A program made the position numbers and the translations under genes. This document shows positions 51,199 to 59,821 of a DNA stretch of 64,000 nt, in pieces. Positions within the stretch are counted from its first letter, which is position 1; every line of letters begins with the position of its first letter. The notes beneath the pieces were generated by a model. It was not told where the DNA came from, made no database searches, and worked only from the letters and a program-made list of their open reading frames with translations. This DNA is from Clostridium kluyveri DSM 555 (lineage in GTDB: Bacteria > Bacillota > Clostridia > Clostridiales > Clostridiaceae). The stretch spans positions 1,798,001-1,862,000 of the forward strand of contig NC_009706.1 of NCBI RefSeq assembly GCF_000016505.1, read 5' to 3'.

Positions 51199-52554
51199 TT
51201 ACTTTCCAATAACAGAAGATAACTGGCAGTCAACTTCTTCAAATTCCTGAACGGCCCGGAGAATCCCTTTATCTATAGGATCATACATCTCTATAGCTCT
51301 AATTCCCTCTGTTTCTAATTTTTCTTTTGGATCAAATCCAATTCTGAGTACAAGCACTGCATCACAGTCCTTTATAGATTTAATTATTCTTGAAATTTTA
51401 TCATCATGTTCATCACAGTCTTCAATTCCTGTACAATATTTATTTACATCTCTTTTTTCCAAAAATTTCACGGTGCCTGAATCATATGAATAAATGTAAA
51501 ATTCATCAGCATGTCCGAAATGTTGATCTATATTAATGCCTGATTTTGATGAAATTGCAAATTTATACTTTTTGCCTTTAGATATGCACTTTTCAAGATC
51601 ATGTTTTTCTGCTTTAACAGAATGTTTACTTTCACAGATTCCACATCCTGCATTTCTAAAATCTATAGAGCGATCTTGGGATAAGGTGCCTATTGCATCT
51701 GCCCTACACTGTCTGCAGTGATACATTTGCTTTATATCAACTTCACATTCTTTCCTCATTTCATTCAACTCTATATTTGAAACCAGAGGCAAATGTTCAA
51801 ACCTACTTCCTGGGACTGGTATCATCTGCATTATGTTTGTCATATATGCCCCGCACTCTTTAACTCTTTTAACAACTTCTTTTATATGCTTGTCATTTAT
51901 TCCTTTAAGCATAACTATATTTACTTTACACACTACGCCACTGGAACATAAATAACTAAGTCCTTTAAGCTGATTATCCAAAAGTATTTCTGCCCCTTCT
52001 TCCCCTACATATTTATGACCTAGATAGTTAACTTCTTTATATATTTTTGCTCCTATTTTTTTATCTACAGCATTTATGGTTACTGTGACATGGGATACCC
52101 CAAGTTTTATAAGTTCATTTGCATAAAGTGGAAGCATAAGGCCATTAGTTGATAGACAAAATATAGTTTCTGGGGACTCTTCCCTTATAAGTGTTAAAGA
52201 TTTTCTTACCTCTTGAAAATTTGCCAGTGCATCTCCGGGGCCTGCTATACCTACAACAGTTAAACTTTTCATGTTACTTTTAACTACTTTAAATTTTTCA
52301 AGGGCTTCTTCCGGACTTAAAATTTCACTTGTAACTCCAGGCCTACTTTCATTTGCACAATCATATTTTCTGCTGCAGTAATTACAGCTTATATTACATT
52401 TAGGAGCCACAGGTATATGCATTCTGGCAAATTTATGAGCGTTATCTCCAAAACAGGGATGTATATTGGATTTCATCTCCCTATTAATTGGAACATAGAT
52501 TTCACATGGATTATAATCTACAGCCCTTAAATTTTTATTTTTCAACTCAATCAT
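51199..52554 (-). CDS. nifB: Nitrogenase cofactor biosynthesis radical SAM protein NifB
   Basis: A 451-aa radical SAM enzyme that makes the carbide-containing NifB-cofactor. The radical SAM cluster is CNISCNYC (Cys 53, 57, 60), preceded by ARMHIPVAPK. Cluster ligands near CRQCRADAIG and AGCGICE are present. Residues about 330-440 form a NifX-like domain (KYKFAISSKSGINIDQHFGH, YCTGIEDCDEHD). The same NifX-like unit recurs in the fusion at 56944. A conserved control region lies 90-200 bases upstream (52642-52755). Confidence 0.92.
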   Translation of the reverse strand: MIELKNKNLRAVDYNPCEIYVPINREMKSNIHPCFGDNAHKFARMHIPVAPKCNISCNYCSRKYDCANESRPGVTSEILSPEEALEKFKVVKSNMKSLTVVGIAGPGDALANFQEVRKSLTLIREESPETIFCLSTNGLMLPLYANELIKLGVSHVTVTINAVDKKIGAKIYKEVNYLGHKYVGEEGAEILLDNQLKGLSYLCSSGVVCKVNIVMLKGINDKHIKEVVKRVKECGAYMTNIMQMIPVPGSRFEHLPLVSNIELNEMRKECEVDIKQMYHCRQCRADAIGTLSQDRSIDFRNAGCGICESKHSVKAEKHDLEKCISKGKKYKFAISSKSGINIDQHFGHADEFYIYSYDSGTVKFLEKRDVNKYCTGIEDCDEHDDKISRIIKSIKDCDAVLVLRIGFDPKEKLETEGIRAIEMYDPIDKGILRAVQEFEEVDCQLSSVIGK

Positions 52555-52641
52555 CTCCTTATCAGCTTTTCATTTAGAATCTTTTATATTTGCCTTAAAT
52601 TACTAATTGCAGTTTAAAAACTATATTGAACCTGATGCTCT

Positions 52642-52755
52642 TTTATGGTATAATTTTGTTATATATGGTTAGAATTTGACATATTCTGACTCATTTTTTT
52701 GAGTATATCTCTTGGCATTTCCTTCACAAAACTAAGAGGTATGCTCTAGTTCATG
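52642..52755 (-). promoter_or_regulatory. Conserved control region upstream of nifB (copy A)
   Basis: About 110 bases here match 59699-59811, upstream of nifV-omega, at roughly 80% by eye. Both contain a palindrome TTAGAAT-N7-ATTCTRA (52669-52689) and a wider inverted repeat GAGTATATCTCTT / AAGAGGTATGCTC (52701-52746) around the invariant CATTTCCTTCACAAAACTAA. Both lie upstream of leftward cofactor genes, so they are probably sites for a shared nitrogen or metal regulator. Confidence 0.7.
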
Positions 52756-53334
52756 TTAACCTACCTAAAACTATTCACAACTTAATTACAATTATTTTTC
52801 TATATTTCTAAATTAACTATCAATGTAACATCCAACAATAAAATATTGATCAAACATCAAGCTTTTTAGATTCTTATAAAAAGTGTTAGTATGATTTTGA
52901 ATAATAATTTATATGAAAATATACCACAATTTTTCTAAAAAGGCAATAGTTTCATTAATATTTTATCAAAATAAATATACTATTAATAATAATATATCAA
53001 AAATATAGCATTTAAATTGATATATTGATAGTTACCTAAATCTCTACTCTTTTTATTTACACATCTCCTTTTCTAATTTTTAATAGCAATGATATCACAT
53101 AACGTTTTTATGCGAATTTATTTCAATTTGTTTAAAACACTATATTATTATATTGTTAATATTGTAATGTAATGTTTCGTAAATTGCAATAGCATTTTGA
53201 TTATTTATCAGAAAAACTATAATTTATTGATAAATAGTTAATTATTTATTGTCTTTACAAACGATTTACTATATTATTTTGGAATTTCATAATAAAAGCT
53301 TATCTCATATTAAATCAAAATCCATTACAATAAC
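52756..53334. other. Non-coding AT-rich region between nifB and the XRE gene
   Basis: No supported coding frame. A copy of the motif TACGAAACA is present on the minus strand at about 53173-53181, similar to that in the promoter at 53335. The region holds the divergent promoters of nifB and of the XRE/ImmA/PIN operon. Confidence 0.6.
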
Positions 53335-53376
53335 TTGACTTTTATCGAAATAAAAAATATAATAATACGAAACAAT
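53335..53376 (+). promoter_or_regulatory. Promoter with CGAAAC element, XRE/ImmA operon
   Basis: TTGACT (53335-53340), 17 bases, TATAAT (53358-53363), then AATACGAAACAA. The GNAT gene at 60279 has the same arrangement (60389 back to 60353): TTGACT, 17 bases, TATAAT, AATACGAAACAA. The shared element extends over both boxes and beyond the -10, which suggests a common regulator, perhaps the XRE protein itself. Confidence 0.7.
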
Positions 53377-53541
53377 ATAAAATATATTAAAAACATCCAT
53401 TTATATTGTGTAATATAAATTTTTATATCAAAATATTATGTTTAGTATAAAAATATTATCATACTTTATTGAACATTAAGGACTGATATTAAATAAAAGA
53501 TGTATCACCTGAAATTCAAAAATAATGGTGAGGTGCTTGCA

Positions 53542-53910
53542 GTGAATTTCTTTGAAGTAATTGGAAATAGCATTCTTATTGAACTTAATAAAAAAAATTG
53601 GACTCAATCTATGTTTGCCCATAAGATTGGAGTTTCAGATGAGGTATTTAAACAAATTGTACAAGGTAAGAAAGCACTAAATGCTGTTGAAATAGCTAAA
53701 ATTGCAGATACTTTAGATGTGGATCCAGAAAAGCTTTTAAGGGAAGAGAAAAAAATTTATTGTGAAGATAATTTATCCGAAAAATTCATTAACAGCTTTT
53801 ACAACAAAGATAATTTTAAACTTATATATTTCATAATTGAAGAATATATAAATATGGAGGAAGATTTGCATGAATTCAAATTATCTAAAAAGAATACTTC
53901 TGGAAAATGA
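53542..53910 (+). CDS. XRE-family helix-turn-helix regulator
   Basis: A 122-aa protein with one Cro/CI-type helix-turn-helix (NKKNWTQSMFAHKIGVSDEV, then GKKALNAVEIAKIADTLDVD) in residues about 15-65 and a short C-terminal tail. GTG 53542 follows GAGGTG at good spacing; the longer reading from 53500 has none. It overlaps the metallopeptidase gene by 41 bases. XRE/ImmA pairs usually consist of a repressor and the protease that cleaves or removes it under stress. Confidence 0.85.
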   Translation: MNFFEVIGNSILIELNKKNWTQSMFAHKIGVSDEVFKQIVQGKKALNAVEIAKIADTLDVDPEKLLREEKKIYCEDNLSEKFINSFYNKDNFKLIYFIIEEYINMEEDLHEFKLSKKNTSGK

Positions 53911-54730
53911 CATCAAAAGTATCAAATCCAAAATTAATATATTAATAGAAGAAAATCACATCATTAATCCTATAATAAAGGATGATATGTTTAAACTATT
54001 AGAATCAGTAGGTAAAGTACTCTATTATCCTATCAAGGATAATGTGTGTGCTTTTTATGTTAAAGCAGACAATAATCATTTCAAAGAAAATATTATCTTC
54101 ATAAATACCTTCATGCCCTATGAAATACAAATATTTACAGCAGCTCATGAATTTGCACATATTATTGGTATTGCCGAAAATCATGAAGAACTTCTTGTAA
54201 AGGATAAAATTTTTGATTATGTCTTTGATAGTATGGAGAACATAGATAAAAATGAACTGCTAGCAAATTATTTTGCCTCTGAGTTATTGGTAAAAGATAT
54301 AATTTTAGAATCACAACTTCTAAAAATGAAAATAAATAGACTAGATTCTATAACTATGGAAGATATTATAAGGCTAATGGATATATTTTTATTTCCTTAC
54401 AAACCTATGGTACTAAAATTATATTGCATAGGTAAGATATCCTATGAAAAATATGAAGAATTAATTGATATTAATTGTGATAATTCCATATTTCAATTAC
54501 AAAATAGACTTGGTTTGTGTTCTAGAAACAACGAACTGACAAGAATTAAGAGCTTCTCTAACTTTATCGATTTAGCAATTAATTCTTATGAGATGACTGT
54601 AAGAACTTATGATAAATTAAAGTATGTATTAAAATTATTTGATTTAACACCTGAAAAACTTGGTGTGAAAAAAAAATTACCTAAACATCTTTCAGAAGAA
54701 GGATTAGAAGAGATACCTTATGACTTATAA
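53870..54730 (+). CDS. ImmA/IrrE-family metallopeptidase
   Basis: A 286-aa protein with the zinc-protease motif AAHEFAHIIGIAENHEE (His 93, His 97) and a later NKNELLANYFASELLV helix that supplies the third ligand Glu, as in ImmA of ICEBs1 and IrrE of Deinococcus. It would act on the neighbouring XRE repressor. GGAGG precedes ATG 53870. The C-terminal 100 residues, ending LSEEGLEEIPYDL, are not part of the core family. Confidence 0.85.
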   Translation: MNSNYLKRILLENDIKSIKSKINILIEENHIINPIIKDDMFKLLESVGKVLYYPIKDNVCAFYVKADNNHFKENIIFINTFMPYEIQIFTAAHEFAHIIGIAENHEELLVKDKIFDYVFDSMENIDKNELLANYFASELLVKDIILESQLLKMKINRLDSITMEDIIRLMDIFLFPYKPMVLKLYCIGKISYEKYEELIDINCDNSIFQLQNRLGLCSRNNELTRIKSFSNFIDLAINSYEMTVRTYDKLKYVLKLFDLTPEKLGVKKKLPKHLSEEGLEEIPYDL

Positions 54731-55316
54731 TGGAAAATACGACTGTTTAATTTTAGATGCGGATATTTATTATAAGTTAGTACAATTTGAAGATATAAAT
54801 GCTTTTGTAAAAATCATTGATAATATAACAGATAAGGCTTACATACACGAATATGTTTATAAGGAAGAAATTCTCACAAAAAGAGAGCAGCTGGAACAAT
54901 TAATTGCTGTGAAAAAATTAGAGATATTATATCCAAGAAATATACTTGATAAAATTGGATATAGCGTGTACAAGGATTCATTTAAAATTTTATGTGAAGA
55001 GTATATAGGCCTTGAAAATCTCTGTAAAAGACACGGCCATTTAGGAGAAGTGTATTCACTCGCCATTGCGAAAGCATTAAGTATAACTATATTTATGTCT
55101 GACGAAGGCGGACTTAAGCCAATAATTAAAAGACTCTTAAATACAGGAATAAATGATATTAATATGTTCAGATTAAAAAATATTATTCATTGGATAAGGC
55201 ACAACCCAGAATGTGACATTACCAGGCGGGAAGCAAAAAAAATTTTTTGCTACACCTGCAGTAAAGGAAATATAAAAAACAGAAAAAGATGTTTCGATGA
55301 TATATGGAAAATTTAG
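54720..55316 (+). CDS. PIN-like nuclease-fold protein
   Basis: A 198-aa protein that reads like a PIN-domain nuclease: first acidic residue in CLILDADIYYKL, EYVYKEEI in the second, GHLGEVYSLAIAKALSI and FMSDEGGLKPII supplying the third and fourth. The 50-residue C-terminal extension has four cysteines (CDITRREAKKIFCYTCSKG, then RCFDD). It overlaps the peptidase gene by 11 bases, so all three are one unit. It could be an RNase effector of a toxin-antitoxin-like module; activity is inference. Confidence 0.65.
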   Translation: MTYNGKYDCLILDADIYYKLVQFEDINAFVKIIDNITDKAYIHEYVYKEEILTKREQLEQLIAVKKLEILYPRNILDKIGYSVYKDSFKILCEEYIGLENLCKRHGHLGEVYSLAIAKALSITIFMSDEGGLKPIIKRLLNTGINDINMFRLKNIIHWIRHNPECDITRREAKKIFCYTCSKGNIKNRKRCFDDIWKI

Positions 55317-55415
55317 ATACTCTTAAATATTATAGTTGATACCTAAAATTAAAGATAATAACGTTCAAATTAAGAACGTTCATAAAATAAATAACTTTCG
55401 TTAGGAGGAAATTCT

Positions 55416-55742
55416 ATGTTAATGATTAAAGCTATTATAAGACCAGAAAAAGTAGAGTCAGTTTTATCCGCACTTTCAAATGCAGGTTTTCCGGCTGTTA
55501 CAAAATATGATGTTGTAGGAAGGGGGAAGCAGCAGGGACTTCAAGTGGGTTCCATACATTATGATGAAATTCCTAAGGAAATGCTCATGATTGTTATAAA
55601 TGACACTGACAAAGATGAAGTAATAGATACTATAATACGCACAGCAAAAACTGGAGAAGAAGGGGCATTTGGAGACGGTAAAATTTTTACAGCACCTGTA
55701 GACGAAGTTTACACAATAAGTACAGGCTCTAAAGAACTTTAA
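55416..55742 (+). CDS. nifI1: Nitrogenase-specific PII protein NifI1
   Basis: A 108-aa GlnB-like protein with IRPEKVESVLSALSNAGFPA and a T-loop shorter and different from GlnB (GRGKQQGLQVGSIHYDEIPK, no uridylylated Tyr context). TGEEGAFGDGKIF is the C-terminal PII signature. NifI1 and NifI2 together switch nitrogenase off by binding component 1 when ammonium is available. AGGAGGAAA precedes ATG 55416. In many clostridia and methanogens these genes lie between nifH and nifD; here they are apart and read in the opposite direction. Confidence 0.9.
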   Translation: MLMIKAIIRPEKVESVLSALSNAGFPAVTKYDVVGRGKQQGLQVGSIHYDEIPKEMLMIVINDTDKDEVIDTIIRTAKTGEEGAFGDGKIFTAPVDEVYTISTGSKEL

Positions 55743-55759
55743 ATAAAGGAGATGACACT

Positions 55760-56131
55760 ATGAAAGAAATTAACGCTATTATTAGAATGAATATGGTGAG
55801 TAAAACTGCAACTAATTTGAAAAAAGCGGGATTTCCTTGTTTTACCTGTAGAAAAGTTCTTGGACGCGGTAAAAAAATGGTAGATCTTAAGGTATCTAAT
55901 GGTGAAATATCTATAAATAGACACCAAGCAGAAAATTTGTCTGAACAACACAGACTAATATCCAAAAGATTGTTTACAATAATGGTAAATGACCAGGATG
56001 TACAAGAAGTAGTAGATATAATTATTAGCACAAATCAAACTCATAACCCAGGAGACGGGAAAATATTTGTAAAAGATGTCACTGAGGTTATACGAATAAG
56101 AACTTCAGAAACAGGTGTACTGGCTTTATAA
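55760..56131 (+). CDS. nifI2: Nitrogenase-specific PII protein NifI2
   Basis: A 123-aa partner of NifI1: IIRMNMVSKTATNLKKAGFP, the T-loop region LGRGKKMVDLKVSNG with an extended segment EQHRLISKRLF, and NPGDGKIFVKDVTEVIRI. In studied systems 2-oxoglutarate dissociates the NifI1/NifI2 complex from the enzyme. It is 17 bases after nifI1 and is followed by a strong terminator. Confidence 0.9.
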   Translation: MKEINAIIRMNMVSKTATNLKKAGFPCFTCRKVLGRGKKMVDLKVSNGEISINRHQAENLSEQHRLISKRLFTIMVNDQDVQEVVDIIISTNQTHNPGDGKIFVKDVTEVIRIRTSETGVLAL

Positions 56132-56152
56132 TATAAGAATTATCTGTCAATA

Positions 56153-56199
56153 AAAAAGGATTTATTATGTTGTTTTACACTACCTAATAAATCCTTTTT
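56153..56199 (+). terminator. Bidirectional terminator, nifI2 / anfO-like gene
   Basis: AAAAAGGATTTATTA pairs perfectly with TAATAAATCCTTTTT (15 bp) across a 17-base loop. With A and T runs on the two sides it works for both converging transcripts. Confidence 0.85.
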
Positions 56200-56229
56200 C
56201 TATTGAATTATTGTAAAATAGGCCTGGCC

Positions 56230-56868
56230 TCAACATATCTTATATTTAACAGTTACCTTAAACCGGCCCTTTTCTTCTATTTGAGCATCAGCCTTTAAAT
56301 TAAAATTATCCAATCCATTTTCAAACCACTTTGGGACATGACTGCAGCTTATTACAAGTTCAGAAAAGGTTTGATTTTTAAAAAATGGAACTAATATTTG
56401 TTTGGTAGTAATATTTGGATTCTGTTGTTGCACCTTAACAAGATCTAAAAAATAACGTCCTTCTTGTCCAATCTTAACAGGTTCACATACATACTTATCT
56501 TGAGATTTTGGAGAAGATTCTAATAATTTACGCTCTTCATCCTCCTCTTTTTCCATGACATGATCTAGAAATTCATCAGGTCTTCCAGTTATTTCCCAGG
56601 AATTCACTTCAAATCTCTCTAAAATGCTGTAGGGAATTCCTCCAATTTTTCTTCCTACAAAAATTTTACATTGTCCTAAAGATTCTACCATCTTTATAAT
56701 TCTTTCTCGAATCAAATTTACATCGGTTATTTTGTATATTGAAAAAATTATTTCATCCTTTATCTTCCATTCTTTATCCTGTTTAGTATATACTTTAACT
56801 AAACCTGGTTCTGAAAAAGAAGCTATTTCTCCATTATAATTTTCTAATACTGCAATTTCTTTATTCAT
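56230..56868 (-). CDS. AnfO-family nitrogenase accessory protein
   Basis: A 212-aa protein of the AnfO family, found with iron-only and vanadium nitrogenases. Features: start MNKEIAVLENYNGEIASFSE, GQCKIFVGRKIGGIPYSIL, a Lys/Glu-rich middle, and EGRYFLDLVKVQQQNPNITT followed by ISCSHVPKWFENGLDNFNL. Its biochemical role is not settled; it is thought to help the alternative enzymes fix nitrogen when heme or iron supply matters. It lies between nifI2 and the NifX-like gene and reads with the latter. Confidence 0.8.
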   Translation of the reverse strand: MNKEIAVLENYNGEIASFSEPGLVKVYTKQDKEWKIKDEIIFSIYKITDVNLIRERIIKMVESLGQCKIFVGRKIGGIPYSILERFEVNSWEITGRPDEFLDHVMEKEEDEERKLLESSPKSQDKYVCEPVKIGQEGRYFLDLVKVQQQNPNITTKQILVPFFKNQTFSELVISCSHVPKWFENGLDNFNLKADAQIEEKGRFKVTVKYKIC

Positions 56869-56943
56869 AATCTCTATACTAAGTTTATAATATATTATAA
56901 ATTTAGTATAATAATCCCCCTTTCACAATAATATTTTAACAAT

Positions 56944-57573
56944 TTAATTCATTATTATAATCTCTTCTAAAGCTTTCTCAATTCCTTTATCTACAGTTGT
57001 ATTTATCTGAATTACTTTAATGCCTTTCTGTTCTAGTTTCTTTATAGCCTGTACTCCCATTTTTAAAGTTAGCACAATATCACAGTCTTCTACAGTTTCT
57101 AGTATTTTAGAAATTTTCTTATCATGGTTACTACATTCCTCAACTCCTATACCGTACCTGTAAACTTTTCTTGTTTCTATAAAATTAATGCCATTTTCAT
57201 CATAGGAATAAATATAAAATCTATCAGTATGTCCAAAATGTTCATCTATATTCTCACCTGTCTTACTTGAGATTGCCAATTTATAATTATTTTTTTTATG
57301 TCTGGCATCATAGGTTTTATTTCTCCAATTCAACTTTTTATTTGTAACCCACACTTCAGGATTAGGAATTTCACAAATAACTAGCCTGTCAGTACCTATT
57401 AAAAATTCACTCAAAGAATTTCTTATATCTTCATAAGATGCAGAAGTTTTTATTACGTAGGTAGTTATATCCAGATAATGGCACCAATCTTCATAACTTT
57501 GTATAGTCTCTTTCACTTTTTCATTATTGTAATCCGGATGACTTAAATCATAACTTACCATGTACATCCCCAT
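56944..57573 (-). CDS. Cas2/SinR-like domain fused to a NifX-type cofactor-binding domain
   Basis: A 209-aa two-domain protein. Residues 1 to about 80 look like the small ferredoxin-fold SinR/Cas2-like family: MYMVSYDLSHPDYNNEKVKE, SYEDWCHYLDITTYVIKT, LIGTDRLVICEI. Residues about 92-205 are a NifX/NafY-type domain (NNYKLAISSKTGENIDEHFG, YGIGVEECSNHDKKISKIL) almost parallel to the tail of NifB at 51199. ATG 57573 follows AGGAAGGAG; the in-frame ATG at 57600 does not. The NifX domain should bind cofactor precursors. The Cas2-like part has no known role here. Confidence 0.8.
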   Translation of the reverse strand: MGMYMVSYDLSHPDYNNEKVKETIQSYEDWCHYLDITTYVIKTSASYEDIRNSLSEFLIGTDRLVICEIPNPEVWVTNKKLNWRNKTYDARHKKNNYKLAISSKTGENIDEHFGHTDRFYIYSYDENGINFIETRKVYRYGIGVEECSNHDKKISKILETVEDCDIVLTLKMGVQAIKKLEQKGIKVIQINTTVDKGIEKALEEIIIMN

Positions 57574-57616
57574 AGTAATCTCCTTCCTATTTCTATACAA
57601 ATCAAGTGATTCTTAA

Positions 57617-58426
57617 TTACTCTGACAATTTTATGATATCTTTAATTTGTTGTTCCATTTCCATCAAATCATCAAAATCTCTACAGGACACCGTGTTACC
57701 TTCCAGCATATATAAAACTTTAGCGAACTTTACAAAATCGCAATTGCCGGCCCGTTCCCCTATACCAGTGACAGTACAATCCACAAATGCAGCTCCGGCC
57801 TCTACTGCTGCCAAAGAATTGGCAAGTGCCATTCCAAAATCATTATGTGTGTGTACCTCTACTTCCACAGGTACCTCCTGTCTCAATTTATTTATATGAT
57901 AAAAAATTTTCCCCGGATATAAAATACCCACTGTATCTGCATATCTTACTCTCTCTACTCCCATTTGAAAAACAGTTTCACATAATTCAACTAAAAAATT
58001 TATATCTGCCCTACTGGCATCTTCCAATCCCACGGATATCTCATATCCTTTGCCTAAAGTGTAATCGATACATTTTTTTATAGTATTTACAACCCAGTTT
58101 CTATCTTTTCCTAATTTAGATTTAATTTGGAGATCTGATGAAGGAATGGATATATGGATTATATCCACGCCGCAATCTATGGAATGGTTTATATCATCTA
58201 TATTCATTCTATTCCATGATGATATCTTGCTGTTTAAATTGAGATTTACAATTTTTTTAATACTTGCCTTTTCATCTCCCCCCATAGATGCTATTCCCGC
58301 TTCTATCTGAGTAATACCCATATCATTTATAATTTTGGCAATTTCTACTTTTTCTTTTATACCTAATGCTACACAAGCCTTTTGTTCTCCATCTCTCAAA
58401 GTAGTATCCACAATATTAACATTCAA
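57617..58426 (-). CDS. nifV: Homocitrate synthase, alpha part
   Basis: A 269-aa TIM-barrel enzyme, NifV-alpha of clostridia. DTTLRDGEQKACVALGIKEK is the DRxGQ-type catalytic start, and HTHNDFGMALANSLAAVEAG supplies the metal-binding HxH. It lacks the C-terminal domain found in one-piece NifV, which is on the next gene upstream. TTG 58426 is proposed since GAGGGGGGATG lies before it. Homocitrate is the organic part of the nitrogenase cofactor. Confidence 0.88.
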   Translation of the reverse strand: MNVNIVDTTLRDGEQKACVALGIKEKVEIAKIINDMGITQIEAGIASMGGDEKASIKKIVNLNLNSKISSWNRMNIDDINHSIDCGVDIIHISIPSSDLQIKSKLGKDRNWVVNTIKKCIDYTLGKGYEISVGLEDASRADINFLVELCETVFQMGVERVRYADTVGILYPGKIFYHINKLRQEVPVEVEVHTHNDFGMALANSLAAVEAGAAFVDCTVTGIGERAGNCDFVKFAKVLYMLEGNTVSCRDFDDLMEMEQQIKDIIKLSE

Positions 58427-58582
58427 CTTACATCCCCCCTCTTTTTCAATGCACAATTAACAATTCACAATTTTTTTCAATGTGTAATTCACGGACTTTT
58501 CAAATTTGCAAATTCCAGCTAGATGACAGCCAGTTTTACTCAGTGGACAACTTACATTTATATATGTGATAACAAAACTATC

Positions 58583-59644
58583 TTATTGTAAACAGGTATT
58601 TTTAAAATCATTATAAATTTGAATTAATTCCTCATCAAAAATATTTCTCTTTAATTTAATGCTTACTTCCCTTATTCTACTTAAAAAATTATTTCCATTA
58701 ATTCCCTCATAATCTATATTTAACTCTTTAAGACGCAGCATTACCGCTTTTTTCCCTGAATGTTTTCCTATATACATGGTCCTCTTTTCTCCAATATCAT
58801 AGGGATTATAAGGTTCATAAGTATATGGATTTTTTGCTATTCCATCCACATGAATACCAGATTCATATTTAAATATATCTTCTCCAATTACAGCCTTCAT
58901 ACAGTAGACTTTTTCCCCTGTCAGCTGCGTATATGCCTTTGCCAGTTCACCTATTAGCTTTAAATTTCCAGACACTTCTCCCTTTTTTATCACTTTAAGG
59001 CCTAAGACAACTTCTTCTAGAGATGCAAATCCATAAATTTGTCCATTAAAAGCTGCGGTTATAAAATCTGCACCATCTGAACAAGCTTCCATAGCTATTG
59101 CCGTTGCCATATAAAATCTATTATCAGGACAAAAGTCCACATCTGTAGAAAAATGAGTTTTTATATTTTCTATTAATCCGCTCCATCTTGATAAATTGTA
59201 TTTTACAATACCTTTTATTCTCACACAGCTTATGTGCAACTTATTAAAAATTTTATTACCTTCACTTGAAAACAATTTATCTAAAATTTTAATGTCTGCC
59301 TCAAGTATTATTTTCCTATCCTTTAGTCTATTTAAAATATCCTTATTAAAAGTAACCGCTTTTTCATAATCCACAGCTATATATTTAAATTCAAATTCAC
59401 ATTTATTCAAAAAATATATATCACAAATATCATCTATACTGTATATATAATCTAAGTCTCTAGGCAAATTTTTAATTTTATTTAAAGTGCTCTTATTTAT
59501 CTCTATTAAATCCACACCTATTTCCTTTAATAATATTAAAAAATTTTTTATCATATTTTCATGAATCTTCTCTGATCTTTTCATAATTTCCGGTAAAGTT
59601 CTATCTATAATAAATTTTTTATTGTGCTTTATTATGACTGACAT
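58583..59644 (-). CDS. Homocitrate synthase, omega part
   Basis: A 353-aa NifV-omega. The N-terminal half is a barrel-like domain without the catalytic DTTLRDGEQ motif. The C-terminal half has the homocitrate-synthase subdomain: MKAVIGEDIFKYESGIHVDG, NPYTYEPYNPYDIGEKRTMY, IGKHSGKKAVMLRLKEL. Alpha and omega proteins together give activity in Clostridium pasteurianum. It precedes nifV-alpha by about 126 bases (ORF start) in the same direction and has the conserved control region (59699) upstream. Confidence 0.85.
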   Translation of the reverse strand: MSVIIKHNKKFIIDRTLPEIMKRSEKIHENMIKNFLILLKEIGVDLIEINKSTLNKIKNLPRDLDYIYSIDDICDIYFLNKCEFEFKYIAVDYEKAVTFNKDILNRLKDRKIILEADIKILDKLFSSEGNKIFNKLHISCVRIKGIVKYNLSRWSGLIENIKTHFSTDVDFCPDNRFYMATAIAMEACSDGADFITAAFNGQIYGFASLEEVVLGLKVIKKGEVSGNLKLIGELAKAYTQLTGEKVYCMKAVIGEDIFKYESGIHVDGIAKNPYTYEPYNPYDIGEKRTMYIGKHSGKKAVMLRLKELNIDYEGINGNNFLSRIREVSIKLKRNIFDEELIQIYNDFKNTCLQ

Positions 59645-59698
59645 AACGCACCCCTCCTTTATTTAATTAACATTTAAAATAGACAGTAATAATGACAT

Positions 59699-59811
59699 TT
59701 TATGTTATAATAAGTTATATAGGGTTAGAATTTAATATATTCTAATTCATTTTTTGAGTATACTTCTGGCATTTCCTTCACAAAACTAAAAAGTATACTC
59801 TCATGTTTCCA
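59699..59811 (-). promoter_or_regulatory. Conserved control region upstream of nifV-omega (copy B)
   Basis: It matches copy A at 52642-52755. TTAGAATTTAATATATTCTAA is a palindrome, and GAGTATACTT (59756) with AAGTATACTC (59791) forms the outer repeat around CATTTCCTTCACAAAACTAA. Confidence 0.7.
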
Positions 59812-59821
59812 TTCATATAGT

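Noticed and set aside
52642-52755. Sigma-54 promoters for the nif genes
   Set aside because: No GG-N10-GC element at suitable spacing was seen upstream of nifB, vnfH or nifV, and no NifA-type activator is in the window.
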